Assembly (NCBI RefSeq): GCF_900168025.1
Contig: NZ_FUYN01000001.1
Location: 496,001-560,000 of the forward strand
DNA length: 64,000 bases
Reading direction: 5' to 3'
From: Acetoanaerobium noterae
GTDB taxonomy: Bacteria > Bacillota > Clostridia > Peptostreptococcales > Filifactoraceae
In this document: in pieces, positions 37,185 through 46,863 of the stretch
How positions within the stretch are numbered: the first letter of the stretch is position 1
Layout: each line of letters starts with the position of its first letter
Notes under the pieces: model-generated
Told to the model about the DNA's origin: nothing
What the model saw: the letters and a program-made list of their open reading frames with translations, nothing else
Database searches by the model: none
Made by a program: the position numbers and the translations under genes

Positions 37185-38231
37185 ATGCTATATATATTTT
37201 CATCGGATTCACCTTCAATCCAGCTCTCAGAAATGATTAATGCTTTTTGTCATTCTTATTCTGACTTTAAATTTGTAGCTCTAGATAATCTTCCTTCACT
37301 AAAGCAACATGACAAAGTCCTATTTGCCTGGGAAGCTGATATCTGCGGTGTTGATACTAGTATTTTAAAGCTCATTCACAAAGCATATTTAAGCTCGCCT
37401 AAATTTTTTAGTGGCTGCAAAGGCTCTATCCTATGCTTTAGCAAGACGATTTTTTACACAAAATATTTTTCAAGCCATATAGCATTTTTGACAAACAACA
37501 TGGGTCTAGAATTCATCGGAAAGCCTATGGTCGAAGCTATAGAAAGCTATAATAATTTCAAAAACAAACAAAGGCTGAACAATATATCTTTAAAACAGCT
37601 GTGCCTCGAAGAATGTATGAATCTAGGCAAAAGGCTAAAAAATGACAAGCATGAATTAAATCAAAACCCTAAAATAACTGCAGTTCATGCTAGTCACATA
37701 GATAGGTCAAACACCTATGCTCTTATGAAGCTGATATTAGATAACCTATCTATTGAAAAAAGCATATTTTCATTAGCTGAGGAAAGAATAATGGACTGCC
37801 GAGGCTGTGACTTTGAGCAGTGCATGAATTTTTCTAATCACGGCGTGTGCTATTATGAAGGTGACAAGCTAAAGGATATATTCAAATCTCTTGATTCATC
37901 ACAGGCCCTAATTGTTGCCTGTCCAAACTACAACGACTCTATGCCAGCAAACTATTTCGCCATGATTAACAGGATGACCTATATTTATAGACAAAAGGAT
38001 TTTTCTGATAAATACCTCTACGCTATTATCGTATCTGCAAACTCAGGTTTCGACATGGTTGCAGGGCAAATAATATCAGCTTTTTGCTTTAATAAAGGAT
38101 TTAGGCTAGCTCCGAACTTTGCTCTTATGGAGCAAGCAAATGAACCTCTTTCAATATTAAACCTTCCTCATATAAACCAAAGTATGAGTAAGTACGCTAA
38201 GGATTTAGAACAAAAACTAAAAGAAAATTAA
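37185..38231 (+). CDS. FMN-reductase-like flavoprotein with an N-terminal extra domain
   Basis: A 348-residue protein. The C-terminal half (about 168-348) is flavodoxin-like: ITAVHASHIDRSNTYALMKLIL matches the FMN-phosphate loop, then CRGCDFEQCMNF and GVCYYEGDKL, then ACPNYNDSMPANYFAMINRM. The cysteine set (C-x2-C-x4-C, then C) recalls iron-sulfur flavoproteins. The N-terminal 165 residues are of unknown fold. It is the third gene of the operon, 35 bases after the dehydrogenase-like gene, and is followed by a terminator. Probably an NAD(P)H- or ferredoxin-linked reductase; the substrate is unknown. Confidence 0.75.
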   Translation: MLYIFSSDSPSIQLSEMINAFCHSYSDFKFVALDNLPSLKQHDKVLFAWEADICGVDTSILKLIHKAYLSSPKFFSGCKGSILCFSKTIFYTKYFSSHIAFLTNNMGLEFIGKPMVEAIESYNNFKNKQRLNNISLKQLCLEECMNLGKRLKNDKHELNQNPKITAVHASHIDRSNTYALMKLILDNLSIEKSIFSLAEERIMDCRGCDFEQCMNFSNHGVCYYEGDKLKDIFKSLDSSQALIVACPNYNDSMPANYFAMINRMTYIYRQKDFSDKYLYAIIVSANSGFDMVAGQIISAFCFNKGFRLAPNFALMEQANEPLSILNLPHINQSMSKYAKDLEQKLKEN

Positions 38232-38312
38232 TAGTCTTTTGTATTAACTCTAATCAAGATTTCAGTAGCCCTGTTATTTTTAACATAAAAATAAGCCTTG
38301 ATTATCATCATA

Positions 38313-38367
38313 AAATGGAACCTATATAAATAGTCTTTTTCAAGTGTCTATTTTATAGGTTCCATTT
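38313..38367 (+). terminator. terminator of the multidomain operon
   Basis: AAATGGAACCTAT pairs with ATAGGTTCCATTT, with a further inner stem (ATAG with CTAT) around a T-rich loop. It lies about 80 bases past the flavoprotein stop. The U-tract is weak, so it may be a structured end rather than a strong terminator. Confidence 0.6.
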
Positions 38368-38487
38368 CAAATCTTAATATGATGTATCTGGGCTTTTAAT
38401 TGTAATAAATATTTTGTAATCAACAAGATTTCTAGAACTTATTTGCAAGCTTTGATTATAGTATTGTTTAATATTATTACTTGTTTT

Positions 38488-39009
38488 TTATTTATTTTTC
38501 TTACTTATCAAAAATAGTCCTACTACTATAAGAAGCGCACTAAATACCAATTTATCGTCGATATTTATAAAGCCAAGAAGCTTCTTGGCAAGATAGCCTC
38601 CTCCGATTATTATCAGTCCTATGCCTATAACCTTTGCACTTTTATCGCTTCTATCATTATTATAGTCTGGAGCTTTGTTATAGTTTGGCTCTGCTTTACT
38701 TGATGCTGTGTATTCATTACTTTGATTATAATCTACTTCTTCAGCTGGTATTTCTTCACCTTCGCCTTGAGGCTCTTTAGGATAACTAGGTGCATGATAT
38801 GTTTGATTATGATAGGTTTCCATACCATATGGTCTTTGCGGAATAACAATCCATGCTATAATATATGCTAAAAAACCGAATCCTGAAAAAAATGAAACTG
38901 CCCAAATAATTCTTATGATAGTTGGGTCTATGTCTAGATACTCAGCTAGTCCAGCACATACTCCTCCTAATATTTTGTCTGAATTCGAACGATAAATCCT
39001 ATTACCCAT
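38488..39009 (-). CDS. PspC-domain membrane protein
   Basis: A 173-residue protein. The PspC domain (about 1-60) begins GNRIYRSNSDKILGGVCAGLAEYLDIDPTIIRI and includes a hydrophobic helix VSFFSGFGFLAYIIAWIVIP. A polar, proline- and glutamate-rich linker (65-125) follows, then a C-terminal pair of hydrophobic segments ending KNK. PspC-type proteins respond to membrane stress. The ATG at 39009 is chosen because GGGAG lies 9 bases before it; the longer frame upstream encodes an unlikely extension. No pspA is seen nearby. Confidence 0.85.
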   Translation of the reverse strand: MGNRIYRSNSDKILGGVCAGLAEYLDIDPTIIRIIWAVSFFSGFGFLAYIIAWIVIPQRPYGMETYHNQTYHAPSYPKEPQGEGEEIPAEEVDYNQSNEYTASSKAEPNYNKAPDYNNDRSDKSAKVIGIGLIIIGGGYLAKKLLGFINIDDKLVFSALLIVVGLFLISKKNK

Positions 39010-39249
39010 ATAACTCATCTCCCGTTTTATATACGATTTAGTTTTATATATATTATACCAAAATTCAAGTTTATGATTAACAATATTATTACACAAAAAA
39101 CAAGTGTAAACAAAAGGCCAAAGTAAGGCATCCTTCATCTACACTTTTTATTGTGAATTCAATAATAACCCCATCAAACATTAGTATAGCTTTTTTGTGG
39201 GGTTATTTTTGATATTACACTCTGATTTTTTAATCAAATTTATTCAATT

Positions 39250-39861
39250 TTACTTTAAAGACTGGTATCTCTCTTCGATTATGCTCCAGTTTACAACATT
39301 CCACCAAGCATCAATATAATCTGGTCTTTTGTTCATATACTTAAGATAATATGCATGCTCCCAAACATCCAATCCAAAAATAACTTTCTTGCCTTCTGAT
39401 ATAGGATTATCTTGATTAGGAGTAGATACTATATCTATGCTGTTATCAGAATTTAGAACTAGCCAGCCCCAGCCACTACCAAATCTACCTACTGAAGCAT
39501 CTTTAAACTTTGCTTTAAAGCTTTCAAAATCTCCAAATTTTTCATCTATCTTCTTAGCAAGCTCTCCTACAGGCTTTCTCTCTCCATCAGGTGACATAAT
39601 CTTCCAAAATAAGTCATGATTATAGTGACCTCCACCATTATTTCTAACAGCTGCTTTTATATCCTCTGGAAGCTTATCTAAAGATTTTAATATCTCTTCT
39701 ATCTCCATATTTTGAAATTCTGGATACTTTTCCAAAGCTTGATTTAGTTTATCAACATAAGCTTGATGATGTTTAGTATGGTGAATTTCCATAGTTTGTT
39801 TATCGATATGTGGCTCAAGTGCATCATAAGAATAGTTTAGTTCAGGTAATTTAAAAATCAT
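39250..39861 (-). CDS. sodA: superoxide dismutase (Fe/Mn)
   Basis: A 203-residue Fe/Mn-type enzyme that converts superoxide to peroxide and oxygen. The four metal ligands are H27, H82, D165 and H169, the last two in the signature DVWEHAYY. The chain has NNGGGHYNHDLFW and SGWGWLV as expected. The metal cannot be told from sequence alone. AAGGAG lies upstream. A Fur-type inverted repeat lies about 80 bases upstream of the start, suggesting metal- or peroxide-responsive control. Presence in an anaerobe fits oxygen tolerance. Confidence 0.96.
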   Translation of the reverse strand: MIFKLPELNYSYDALEPHIDKQTMEIHHTKHHQAYVDKLNQALEKYPEFQNMEIEEILKSLDKLPEDIKAAVRNNGGGHYNHDLFWKIMSPDGERKPVGELAKKIDEKFGDFESFKAKFKDASVGRFGSGWGWLVLNSDNSIDIVSTPNQDNPISEGKKVIFGLDVWEHAYYLKYMNKRPDYIDAWWNVVNWSIIEERYQSLK

Positions 39862-39940
39862 AATTCATCTCTCCTTAAAAATATCTAATATTTTATATAT
39901 AAAGTTTTTTTGTTATCTGTTAATATAGATATCCATTTAG

Positions 39941-39959
39941 AGAAATGATAATCATTTTC
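39941..39959. promoter_or_regulatory. Fur-family operator upstream of sodA
   Basis: AGAAATGATAATCATTTTC matches the 19-base Fur consensus GATAATGATAATCATTATC at 15 positions and contains the perfect 7-1-7 palindrome AAATGAT-A-ATCATTT. It is 80 bases before the sodA start. Fur, PerR and Zur share similar sites, so the cognate regulator is uncertain. Confidence 0.65.
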
Positions 39960-40078
39960 TTTTGATATTTTTTATCTTTTGTTTTGTATCTTTATATTTT
40001 TGATTTTTAAATCATCCTTAATCAATTCAAATTCCATAATAAATTTTATGATTTTAAACTATATTATCTCTTTTTTAC

Positions 40079-40441
40079 TTAGATGCTCTTGGGCATATCT
40101 CTAGTTGCAACTATATCTATCCCTGTCCCAGCTACATCCTTAACTATAACATCGCCTAAAAATACTGGAGCTTCTACTACTACAGAATTGATTTGAGTCA
40201 TAACGTCAAATATCAAGTTTTTAGGAATTGGCTCTGCTGTCTTTACAGGAACTAAAGCTAAAAATCCATTTTCTACTCTTACAGTAGATGTAACCATTCT
40301 TCTAGGATCATCTAACTCTTGAAGTGCATATTTTTTGCCTTTTGGGCAAGTATGTCCTTCTATGATATAACCATTTTCTGTTTCCTCTATCTGAAGCCTG
40401 CACCCCATAGGACAGGCTATACAAGTCAATTCACTATGCAT
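40079..40441 (-). CDS. DUF1667 domain protein
   Basis: A 120-residue protein with an N-terminal cysteine motif LTCIACPMGCRLQIEE and a fourth cysteine in HTCPKGKKYALQE, as in DUF1667. The cysteines probably bind an iron-sulfur cluster. The family is nearly always encoded with FAD-dependent glycerol-3-phosphate oxidoreductase genes, as here. It overlaps the upstream oxidoreductase by 8 bases and is the last gene of the glycerol cluster. A role in electron transfer is inferred. Confidence 0.88.
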   Translation of the reverse strand: MHSELTCIACPMGCRLQIEETENGYIIEGHTCPKGKKYALQELDDPRRMVTSTVRVENGFLALVPVKTAEPIPKNLIFDVMTQINSVVVEAPVFLGDVIVKDVAGTGIDIVATRDMPKSI

Positions 40442-41687
40442 GTTTTTCGCCCTCCACTTCCACAGTTATTTCTCCAGACAAATCTTTTATAAGCTCATTA
40501 TTAAGTACTATATTAATCATCTCTGAAGGTATCATATGCCTCATTTTCTTAGAAAGTATCTCTTTATTATCGCATTTTACTATAACTTTTGAATCTTTAT
40601 ATATTCCATCTACACGCATATATAGATTTACATCCTCTTCGCTGTTTAATAGTATTTTGTGAGGCATAATATATCTTATTCCTTTATTGCTTTTTGTAGA
40701 TACATAGCTGTCCTTATTTAGGCTCTGTCTTACATAATAGGCTGCGTTTTTACCAGCTATTCTGCTTTCTTTAGTTACAAAATCAACTATATCGTGTACA
40801 TGAAGCACATTCCCACAAGCAAAAATTCCATCCACTTGAGTGTGCATTTTACTATCAACTATTGGACCATTAGTAATTTTATCAATTGCTATCCCTGCTT
40901 TTTGAGATAGCTCATTTTCTGGTATTAAGCCAACAGAGAGCAGTAAGGTGTCACATGAAATAAATTCCTCAGTGCCTTTTATAGGTCTTCTATTTTCATC
41001 AACCTTTGAAATTGTAACTCCATTTATCCTGTCTTTTCCATGAATCTCGTGGATGTTGTGAGATAGCATCAAAGGGATATCATAATCCTCAAGACACTGT
41101 GCTATGTTTCTATAAAGTCCACTAGAATATGGCATAATCTCAACGACAGCCTTTACCTTAGCTCCTTCGAGAGTCATTCTTCTCGCCATAATTAAACCTA
41201 TATCTCCAGAGCCATATATAACTACTTCCTTGCCTACCATATAGCCTTCCATGTTTATAATTCTCTGAGCCATTCCTGCTGTATATACTCCAGCTGGTCT
41301 GTAGCCGTTTATTGCAATAGCTCCAGCGGTTCTTTCTCTGCATCCCATAGCAAGCACAACAGCACCTGCCTGTATTTCCATAATTCCTTGCTCTCCTAGT
41401 GCTATTATATTTCTCTCATCATCTATATTCAAAACCATGGTGTTTAGCATTATTTCTATATCAGATTTTTTAGCCTGCTCTATAAATCTCTGTGCATATT
41501 CTGGTCCTGTTAATTCTTCTTTGAACTCATGAAGTCCAAATCCATTATGGATACACTGATTCAAGATGCCACCAAGTTCTCTATCTCTTTCTATTATAAG
41601 GACTGAGTTTGCTCCGCTTTTTTTTGCTTCTACAGCCGCTCCTAGTCCAGCTGGTCCTCCTCCTATTACGACTACTTCATACTTCAT
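40434..41687 (-). CDS. FAD/NAD(P)-binding oxidoreductase of the glycerol cluster
   Basis: A 417-residue pyridine-nucleotide-disulfide-like flavoprotein. It opens with the FAD loop VVIGGGPAGLGAAVEA and has a second dinucleotide loop VVIYGSGDIGLIMARRMTLEGA. The segment DGIFACGNVLHVHDIVDF near 290 contacts FAD. A C-terminal extension of about 90 residues is present. No redox-active CxxC is seen. Its ATG overlaps the TAA of the preceding gene (TAATG), so the two are coupled. It probably passes electrons from the glycerol-3-phosphate oxidoreductase to NAD(P) or another carrier. Confidence 0.88.
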   Translation of the reverse strand: MKYEVVVIGGGPAGLGAAVEAKKSGANSVLIIERDRELGGILNQCIHNGFGLHEFKEELTGPEYAQRFIEQAKKSDIEIMLNTMVLNIDDERNIIALGEQGIMEIQAGAVVLAMGCRERTAGAIAINGYRPAGVYTAGMAQRIINMEGYMVGKEVVIYGSGDIGLIMARRMTLEGAKVKAVVEIMPYSSGLYRNIAQCLEDYDIPLMLSHNIHEIHGKDRINGVTISKVDENRRPIKGTEEFISCDTLLLSVGLIPENELSQKAGIAIDKITNGPIVDSKMHTQVDGIFACGNVLHVHDIVDFVTKESRIAGKNAAYYVRQSLNKDSYVSTKSNKGIRYIMPHKILLNSEEDVNLYMRVDGIYKDSKVIVKCDNKEILSKKMRHMIPSEMINIVLNNELIKDLSGEITVEVEGEKHA

Positions 41688-43129
41688 TACCTGTCACCGC
41701 CTTTAATCTTTGAGTCTACAAGGGCTGAACCGTGATTTTCCTTAACTAGCTCTTCTATAGGTATGTTTAGCTCTCTAGATAGAATCTCCATAACCCTAGG
41801 TGCACAAAATCCTCCCTGACATCTTCCAGAGCCTGGTCTTACTCTTCGCTTTACTCCATCAAGAGTTCTAGCTCCTGCTGGTCTTTTTATAGCCTCTATT
41901 ATCTCTCCTTCTGTTATACTCTCGCATCTACAGATTATCTTGGAATATTTAGGATTTTGCTTTAGGATTTCTTTCTTTTCTTCAAGACTCATATGCTCAA
42001 ATCCTAAAATAGCCTTTCTCTTAGGATTAAATGATGGATTCTCTTCTAATTCAAGTCCCTGTTCATTAAGTAGCTTCGCTACATACTTGGCAATAGCAGG
42101 TGAAGATGCTAAACCCGGAGAGTCTATTCCTCCAACATTTATAAACCCTTTGGCATTTTTTGAAGGATAAATCACAAAATCTTTTTTATCACTAGATGCT
42201 CTCACTCCTGCGAAAACTCTTATGCTCTGATTCAGAGGAAGATTCGGTATTGATTTTCTTGATAGCTCATCAACTTTCTCAATTCCTGAGCTTGAAGTTG
42301 TAGTATCTTCAACACTATCAACATTATCTGCTGTCGGCCCTACTATTATATTTCCATGTACAGTAGGTGCCACCAATATCCCTTTACCTACCTTAGTAGG
42401 TGCCTGAAATATAACCTTTGTAACATTATCTCCTGCGTTTCTATCTAAAATTCTATATTCTCCTTTTCGAGGAAGAATTTCGAATTCATTGTCTCCTATA
42501 AGATTAGCAATTTTATCTGAATATAGACCTGCTGCATTTACTATGTATTTTGTTTTATATTCTGATTTTGATGTTGTAATTTTAAATCCTTCATCTAGTT
42601 TCTCTATAGACTCAACCTTCTCACTTGTTTTTAGCTCTACATTATTCTCTATAGCGTTTTCAATCAAAGCAAAGGTCATATTAAAAGGACATACTATTCC
42701 AGCACTACTACAATAAAGTGCTCCTATAACTTCTTTTGATAAATTCGGTTCAAGCTCTCTAGCTCTATCTCCATCTACTAGCTCCAAGCCTTCTACTTGG
42801 TTGTTTAGCCCTCTTTTGTATAAAACCTCAAGTTCCTTCATTTCTTCTTCATTAAATGCAACAACTAGCGAGCCTATTCTATCAAAAGAAACCTCTAGCT
42901 CTTCTGTAAGCTGAGAGTAAAGCTTGTTTCCCCATACATTTAGCTTAGCCTTTAAGCTGCCCTCATATGCATCATAGCCTCCGTGAACTATGGCACTATT
43001 CGCCTTGGTCGTCCCCTGACAAACCTCTATGTTTTTTTCTAAAACTAGAGTCTTAAGCATATATCTAGATAGCTCTCTAGCAATGCTAGCTCCTACTACC
43101 CCTGCTCCTATTATTGTAACATCATACAT
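41687..43129 (-). CDS. FAD-dependent glycerol-3-phosphate oxidoreductase (GlpA-like)
   Basis: A 480-residue DAO-family flavoprotein that oxidises glycerol 3-phosphate to dihydroxyacetone phosphate. The FAD-binding loop is VTIIGAGVVGASIARELSRY at the N-terminus. The DAO domain runs to about 355. The C-terminal BFD-type [2Fe-2S] domain has four cysteines (CRCESITEGEI, then CQGGFCAPRV). I use the ATG at 43129 because GGAGG lies 7 bases upstream. A strong terminator stands between glpK and this gene, so expression probably needs antitermination. Confidence 0.88.
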   Translation of the reverse strand: MYDVTIIGAGVVGASIARELSRYMLKTLVLEKNIEVCQGTTKANSAIVHGGYDAYEGSLKAKLNVWGNKLYSQLTEELEVSFDRIGSLVVAFNEEEMKELEVLYKRGLNNQVEGLELVDGDRARELEPNLSKEVIGALYCSSAGIVCPFNMTFALIENAIENNVELKTSEKVESIEKLDEGFKITTSKSEYKTKYIVNAAGLYSDKIANLIGDNEFEILPRKGEYRILDRNAGDNVTKVIFQAPTKVGKGILVAPTVHGNIIVGPTADNVDSVEDTTTSSSGIEKVDELSRKSIPNLPLNQSIRVFAGVRASSDKKDFVIYPSKNAKGFINVGGIDSPGLASSPAIAKYVAKLLNEQGLELEENPSFNPKRKAILGFEHMSLEEKKEILKQNPKYSKIICRCESITEGEIIEAIKRPAGARTLDGVKRRVRPGSGRCQGGFCAPRVMEILSRELNIPIEELVKENHGSALVDSKIKGGDR

Positions 43130-43162
43130 CGTTACGCCTCCTAAACTATGTCCAAAATTCAA

Positions 43163-43197
43163 AAAATGGAGAAAAAGCCTAAGCTTTTCTCCATTTT
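43163..43197 (-). terminator. intrinsic terminator/attenuator ahead of the glycerol-3-phosphate oxidoreductase
   Basis: AAAATGGAGAAAAAGC pairs with GCTTTTCTCCATTTT around a short loop. On the minus strand it ends in a U-rich run, 33 bases upstream of the start of the oxidoreductase gene and 24 bases past glpK. The placement matches the Bacillus glpD leader, where GlpP antiterminates. It may also be a partial terminator for glpK. Confidence 0.75.
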
Positions 43198-43221
43198 CTA
43201 ATAAGCTTTTGTTAATATATT

Positions 43222-44730
<1,509 letters not shown>

Positions 44731-44786
44731 CTAAATGTTCTATTATTTGATATATATTCAAAAATCATAACTCTAATCGCATTTAT

Positions 44787-45494
44787 TTAAAATATCATAG
44801 CAAAAGTCAAAGCTCCTAGTACTCCACCAATTATTGGTCCTACAACTGGCACCCAAGCATATCCCCAATCACTGTCACCTTTTCCAGCTATAGGAAGTAT
44901 TGCATGTGCTATTCTTGGTCCCAAATCTCTAGCAGGATTCATAGCATAGCCTGTTGGTCCACCAAAAGCAAGTCCTAGTCCTAAAATCAAAAGTCCGATT
45001 ATAAATGGGTTCATGCCATCTGCTATATTGTTAGTTCCTATAAACAAAATTGCAAATACTAGAATAAATGTTGCAATCACTTCAGTAAGCATATTTGCAG
45101 GAAGATTTCTAATTGCTGGTCCAGTTGAAAATACTGCTAGCTTCGCTCCCTTGTCTTCTGTTTTCTCCCAGTGAGGATAATACGCTGCCCAAACCAAAGT
45201 AGATCCTATAAATGCTCCTATAAACTGTGCCAAAATATAAGATGGAACGCTCGCCCAAGGGAACTCTCCTATAGTAGCCAATGCTATGGTTACAGCTGGA
45301 TTAAGATGAGCTCCACTGATATTTCCTGATGCATAAATTCCAAGCATTACGCCTATACCCCAGGCCCAAGTAATAACAATCCAGCCTGCATTTTCGGCTT
45401 TTGAATCCTTAAGTACACATCCAGCAACTACTCCACTACCAAAAAGTAAAATACATGCTGTTCCAATTACTTCTGCTAAAAACGGTGAAATCAT
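44787..45494 (-). CDS. glpF: glycerol uptake facilitator (aquaglyceroporin)
   Basis: A 235-residue MIP-family channel with six membrane helices and two half-helices. The NPA motifs are in HLNPAVTIAL and MNPARDLGPR; the aspartate after NPAR is typical of glycerol channels rather than water-only ones. GGGGG precedes the ATG. It is the first gene after a leader containing a GlpP-type attenuator, with its own sigma-A promoter upstream. Confidence 0.96.
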   Translation of the reverse strand: MISPFLAEVIGTACILLFGSGVVAGCVLKDSKAENAGWIVITWAWGIGVMLGIYASGNISGAHLNPAVTIALATIGEFPWASVPSYILAQFIGAFIGSTLVWAAYYPHWEKTEDKGAKLAVFSTGPAIRNLPANMLTEVIATFILVFAILFIGTNNIADGMNPFIIGLLILGLGLAFGGPTGYAMNPARDLGPRIAHAILPIAGKGDSDWGYAWVPVVGPIIGGVLGALTFAMIF

Positions 45495-45528
45495 AGTAAA
45501 ACCCCCTTTAAATTGTTAGTCCCATTTT

Positions 45529-45571
45529 CAAAAAACAAAAAAAGGAGAATCGTGAAATTTCACGACTCTCC
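45529..45571 (-). terminator. attenuator hairpin in the glpF leader
   Basis: On the minus strand a 14-bp stem with one mismatch (GGAGAGTCGTGAAA with TTTCACGATTCTCC) is followed by a run of seven Us, one G and six more Us. It lies between the promoter and the glpF start, so transcription should stop here unless antiterminated. GlpP, encoded just upstream, is the obvious antiterminator. Confidence 0.85.
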
Positions 45572-45617
45572 CATCTCCTGTCATTGAAAATAAATTTTAT
45601 ATGGACTTGTTGTAACT

Positions 45618-45646
45618 ATATTATCCTAGGTTTTAAATTTTGTCAA
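45618..45646 (-). promoter_or_regulatory. sigma-A promoter of glpF with a cre-like overlap
   Basis: On the minus strand a perfect TTGACA (45641-45646), 17-base spacer and TAATAT (45618-45623) predict a start near 45611. The sequence GGAAAACGTTTGACA just upstream and into the -35 resembles a CcpA cre site with three mismatches, so catabolite repression is possible but unproven. Confidence 0.75.
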
Positions 45647-45707
45647 ACGTTTTCCTGAAATTTTTTTAATTATTTTAAATATTCCAAATATTGACCTAGT
45701 CAAAACA

Positions 45708-45721
45708 TATTGATATCAATA
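45708..45721. repeat. 14-bp perfect palindrome between glpP and glpF
   Basis: TATTGATATCAATA lies 62 bases upstream of the glpF -35 hexamer and 26 bases past the glpP stop. It could be an operator for an unknown regulator, or chance in AT-rich DNA. Confidence 0.4.
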
Positions 45722-45746
45722 ACTTATAGATTTCACTTTCTTTAAT

Positions 45747-46325
45747 CTATATATCCCATAGAGATTCTTTGCTCGTAGATACAGCTATTCCTCCACTTTT
45801 TAATACATCCATGATATCTTCTTTTGATTCAATAAGCCCTCCTGCTATTATTGGAATTTCCGGTATTTCTGACTTAATCCTTTTAATAACTCTAGGAATT
45901 ATTCCAGGCATAATCTCTACTGCGTCAGGTCGCATTTTTTTAATCTGCTGGATATTGGTTTCTATAGAAAGTGAATCTAATACAAATAATCTTTGTATTA
46001 CCCTTACATCCGATTCCATAGCTTTTTTTATCATGCTTGATTTTGTACTTATTATTCCACACTCATTTTTATACTGGGAAACTAAATAATCTATAACTAT
46101 AGGATTTGATGCAAATCCTGTTATCATGTCTACGTGAATAAATGGGATTTTATCGTGTTTTTTCAAAGTTTCAATTATATTCCTTATCCCTAAAATATCA
46201 GCATTCAAAATAAATACTATTTTATTATCTGTTTCTATTACCTTCTTTAATCCTTGCTCGTTTTTTATAGCAGGTATTACAGGAGTATTTTCCAAAATAT
46301 TTGTCAGCTGTCTCTTACTTACCAT
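45747..46325 (-). CDS. glpP: glycerol-3-phosphate-responsive antiterminator
   Basis: A 192-residue GlpP-family protein with a TIM-barrel-like fold. Recognisable segments are NILENTPVIPAIKNEQGL, FIHVDMITGFASNPIVIDYL, IISTKSSMIKKA, DAVEIMPGIIPRVI and PIIAGGLIESKEDI. GlpP binds glycerol 3-phosphate and then leader mRNA to prevent termination. Two candidate targets lie downstream, at 45529-45571 and 43163-43197. The ATG at 46325 has GGAGGGG upstream and is preferred over an in-frame start at 46343. No terminator separates it clearly from glpF. Confidence 0.94.
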   Translation of the reverse strand: MVSKRQLTNILENTPVIPAIKNEQGLKKVIETDNKIVFILNADILGIRNIIETLKKHDKIPFIHVDMITGFASNPIVIDYLVSQYKNECGIISTKSSMIKKAMESDVRVIQRLFVLDSLSIETNIQQIKKMRPDAVEIMPGIIPRVIKRIKSEIPEIPIIAGGLIESKEDIMDVLKSGGIAVSTSKESLWDI

Positions 46326-46446
46326 AATTTCCCCTCCAATCATCCGCGATTATAACATAAATGTTTATTCATGAAAAGCTATTTTAATTTTCTAAAAATT
46401 GTATTTCATTTATTATTTTTGGGTATAATAGCCTCAGGGGTGGATT

Positions 46447-46725
46447 ATGAAAAATAAACTAAAGCACGCAATTATAAGATTTATACTATACTTAGTCATC
46501 ATTCTTTCTCTGTTTGCCATTGTATTTTCAATATCATTTTATACCTCCTATAAAATATTTTTTGTCCCTCATAACGATGTTCATCTTAATGGAGCAAAAA
46601 ACCTTTTAAAAGAGCTTCCTTTGCTACCAAAAGAATCAGATGAACCTTCAAGTGACAAAATACAAAATTACACAGAAAATCCAGATGAGGCGCAGGTTGC
46701 TCCTGAGTATATTATAAATCCTTAG
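46447..46725 (+). CDS. small single-pass membrane protein, unknown function
   Basis: A 92-residue protein with a basic start (KNKLKHAIIRF), one hydrophobic segment (about 11-35: LYLVIILSLFAIVFSISFYTS) and a hydrophilic, proline- and glutamate-rich tail ending PEYIINP. The topology could be a signal anchor with the tail outside. I know no family. GGGGTGG lies before the ATG. It is divergent from glpP and stands alone, with a terminator after it. Confidence 0.6.
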   Translation: MKNKLKHAIIRFILYLVIILSLFAIVFSISFYTSYKIFFVPHNDVHLNGAKNLLKELPLLPKESDEPSSDKIQNYTENPDEAQVAPEYIINP

Positions 46726-46803
46726 CTAAATAAGTAATAAAAACTCATGCTAATTACTTGTTTTAAACAATCCTGATTTTAAAGTTTTTAAAACATTTTA
46801 TCA

Positions 46804-46856
46804 AAAAAGACAGTGTATATTTTCGGATAATAAATCCTTAGTTTACACTGTCTTTT
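46804..46856. terminator. bidirectional terminator
   Basis: AAAAGACAGTGTA pairs with TACACTGTCTTTT around a loop of about 26 bases. It lies between the convergent small membrane protein and corA genes, with short A/T runs on both sides. Confidence 0.8.
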
Positions 46857-46863
46857 ATTGCTA

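Noticed and set aside
39164-39207. hairpin AATAACCCC with GGGGTTATT after sodA as a terminator
   Set aside because: The T-run is on the plus strand while sodA is on the minus strand, so its role for sodA is uncertain and I did not list it as a feature.
45641-45657. CcpA cre site at the glpF promoter as a firm call
   Set aside because: It has three mismatches to the consensus; I mention it only within the promoter entry.
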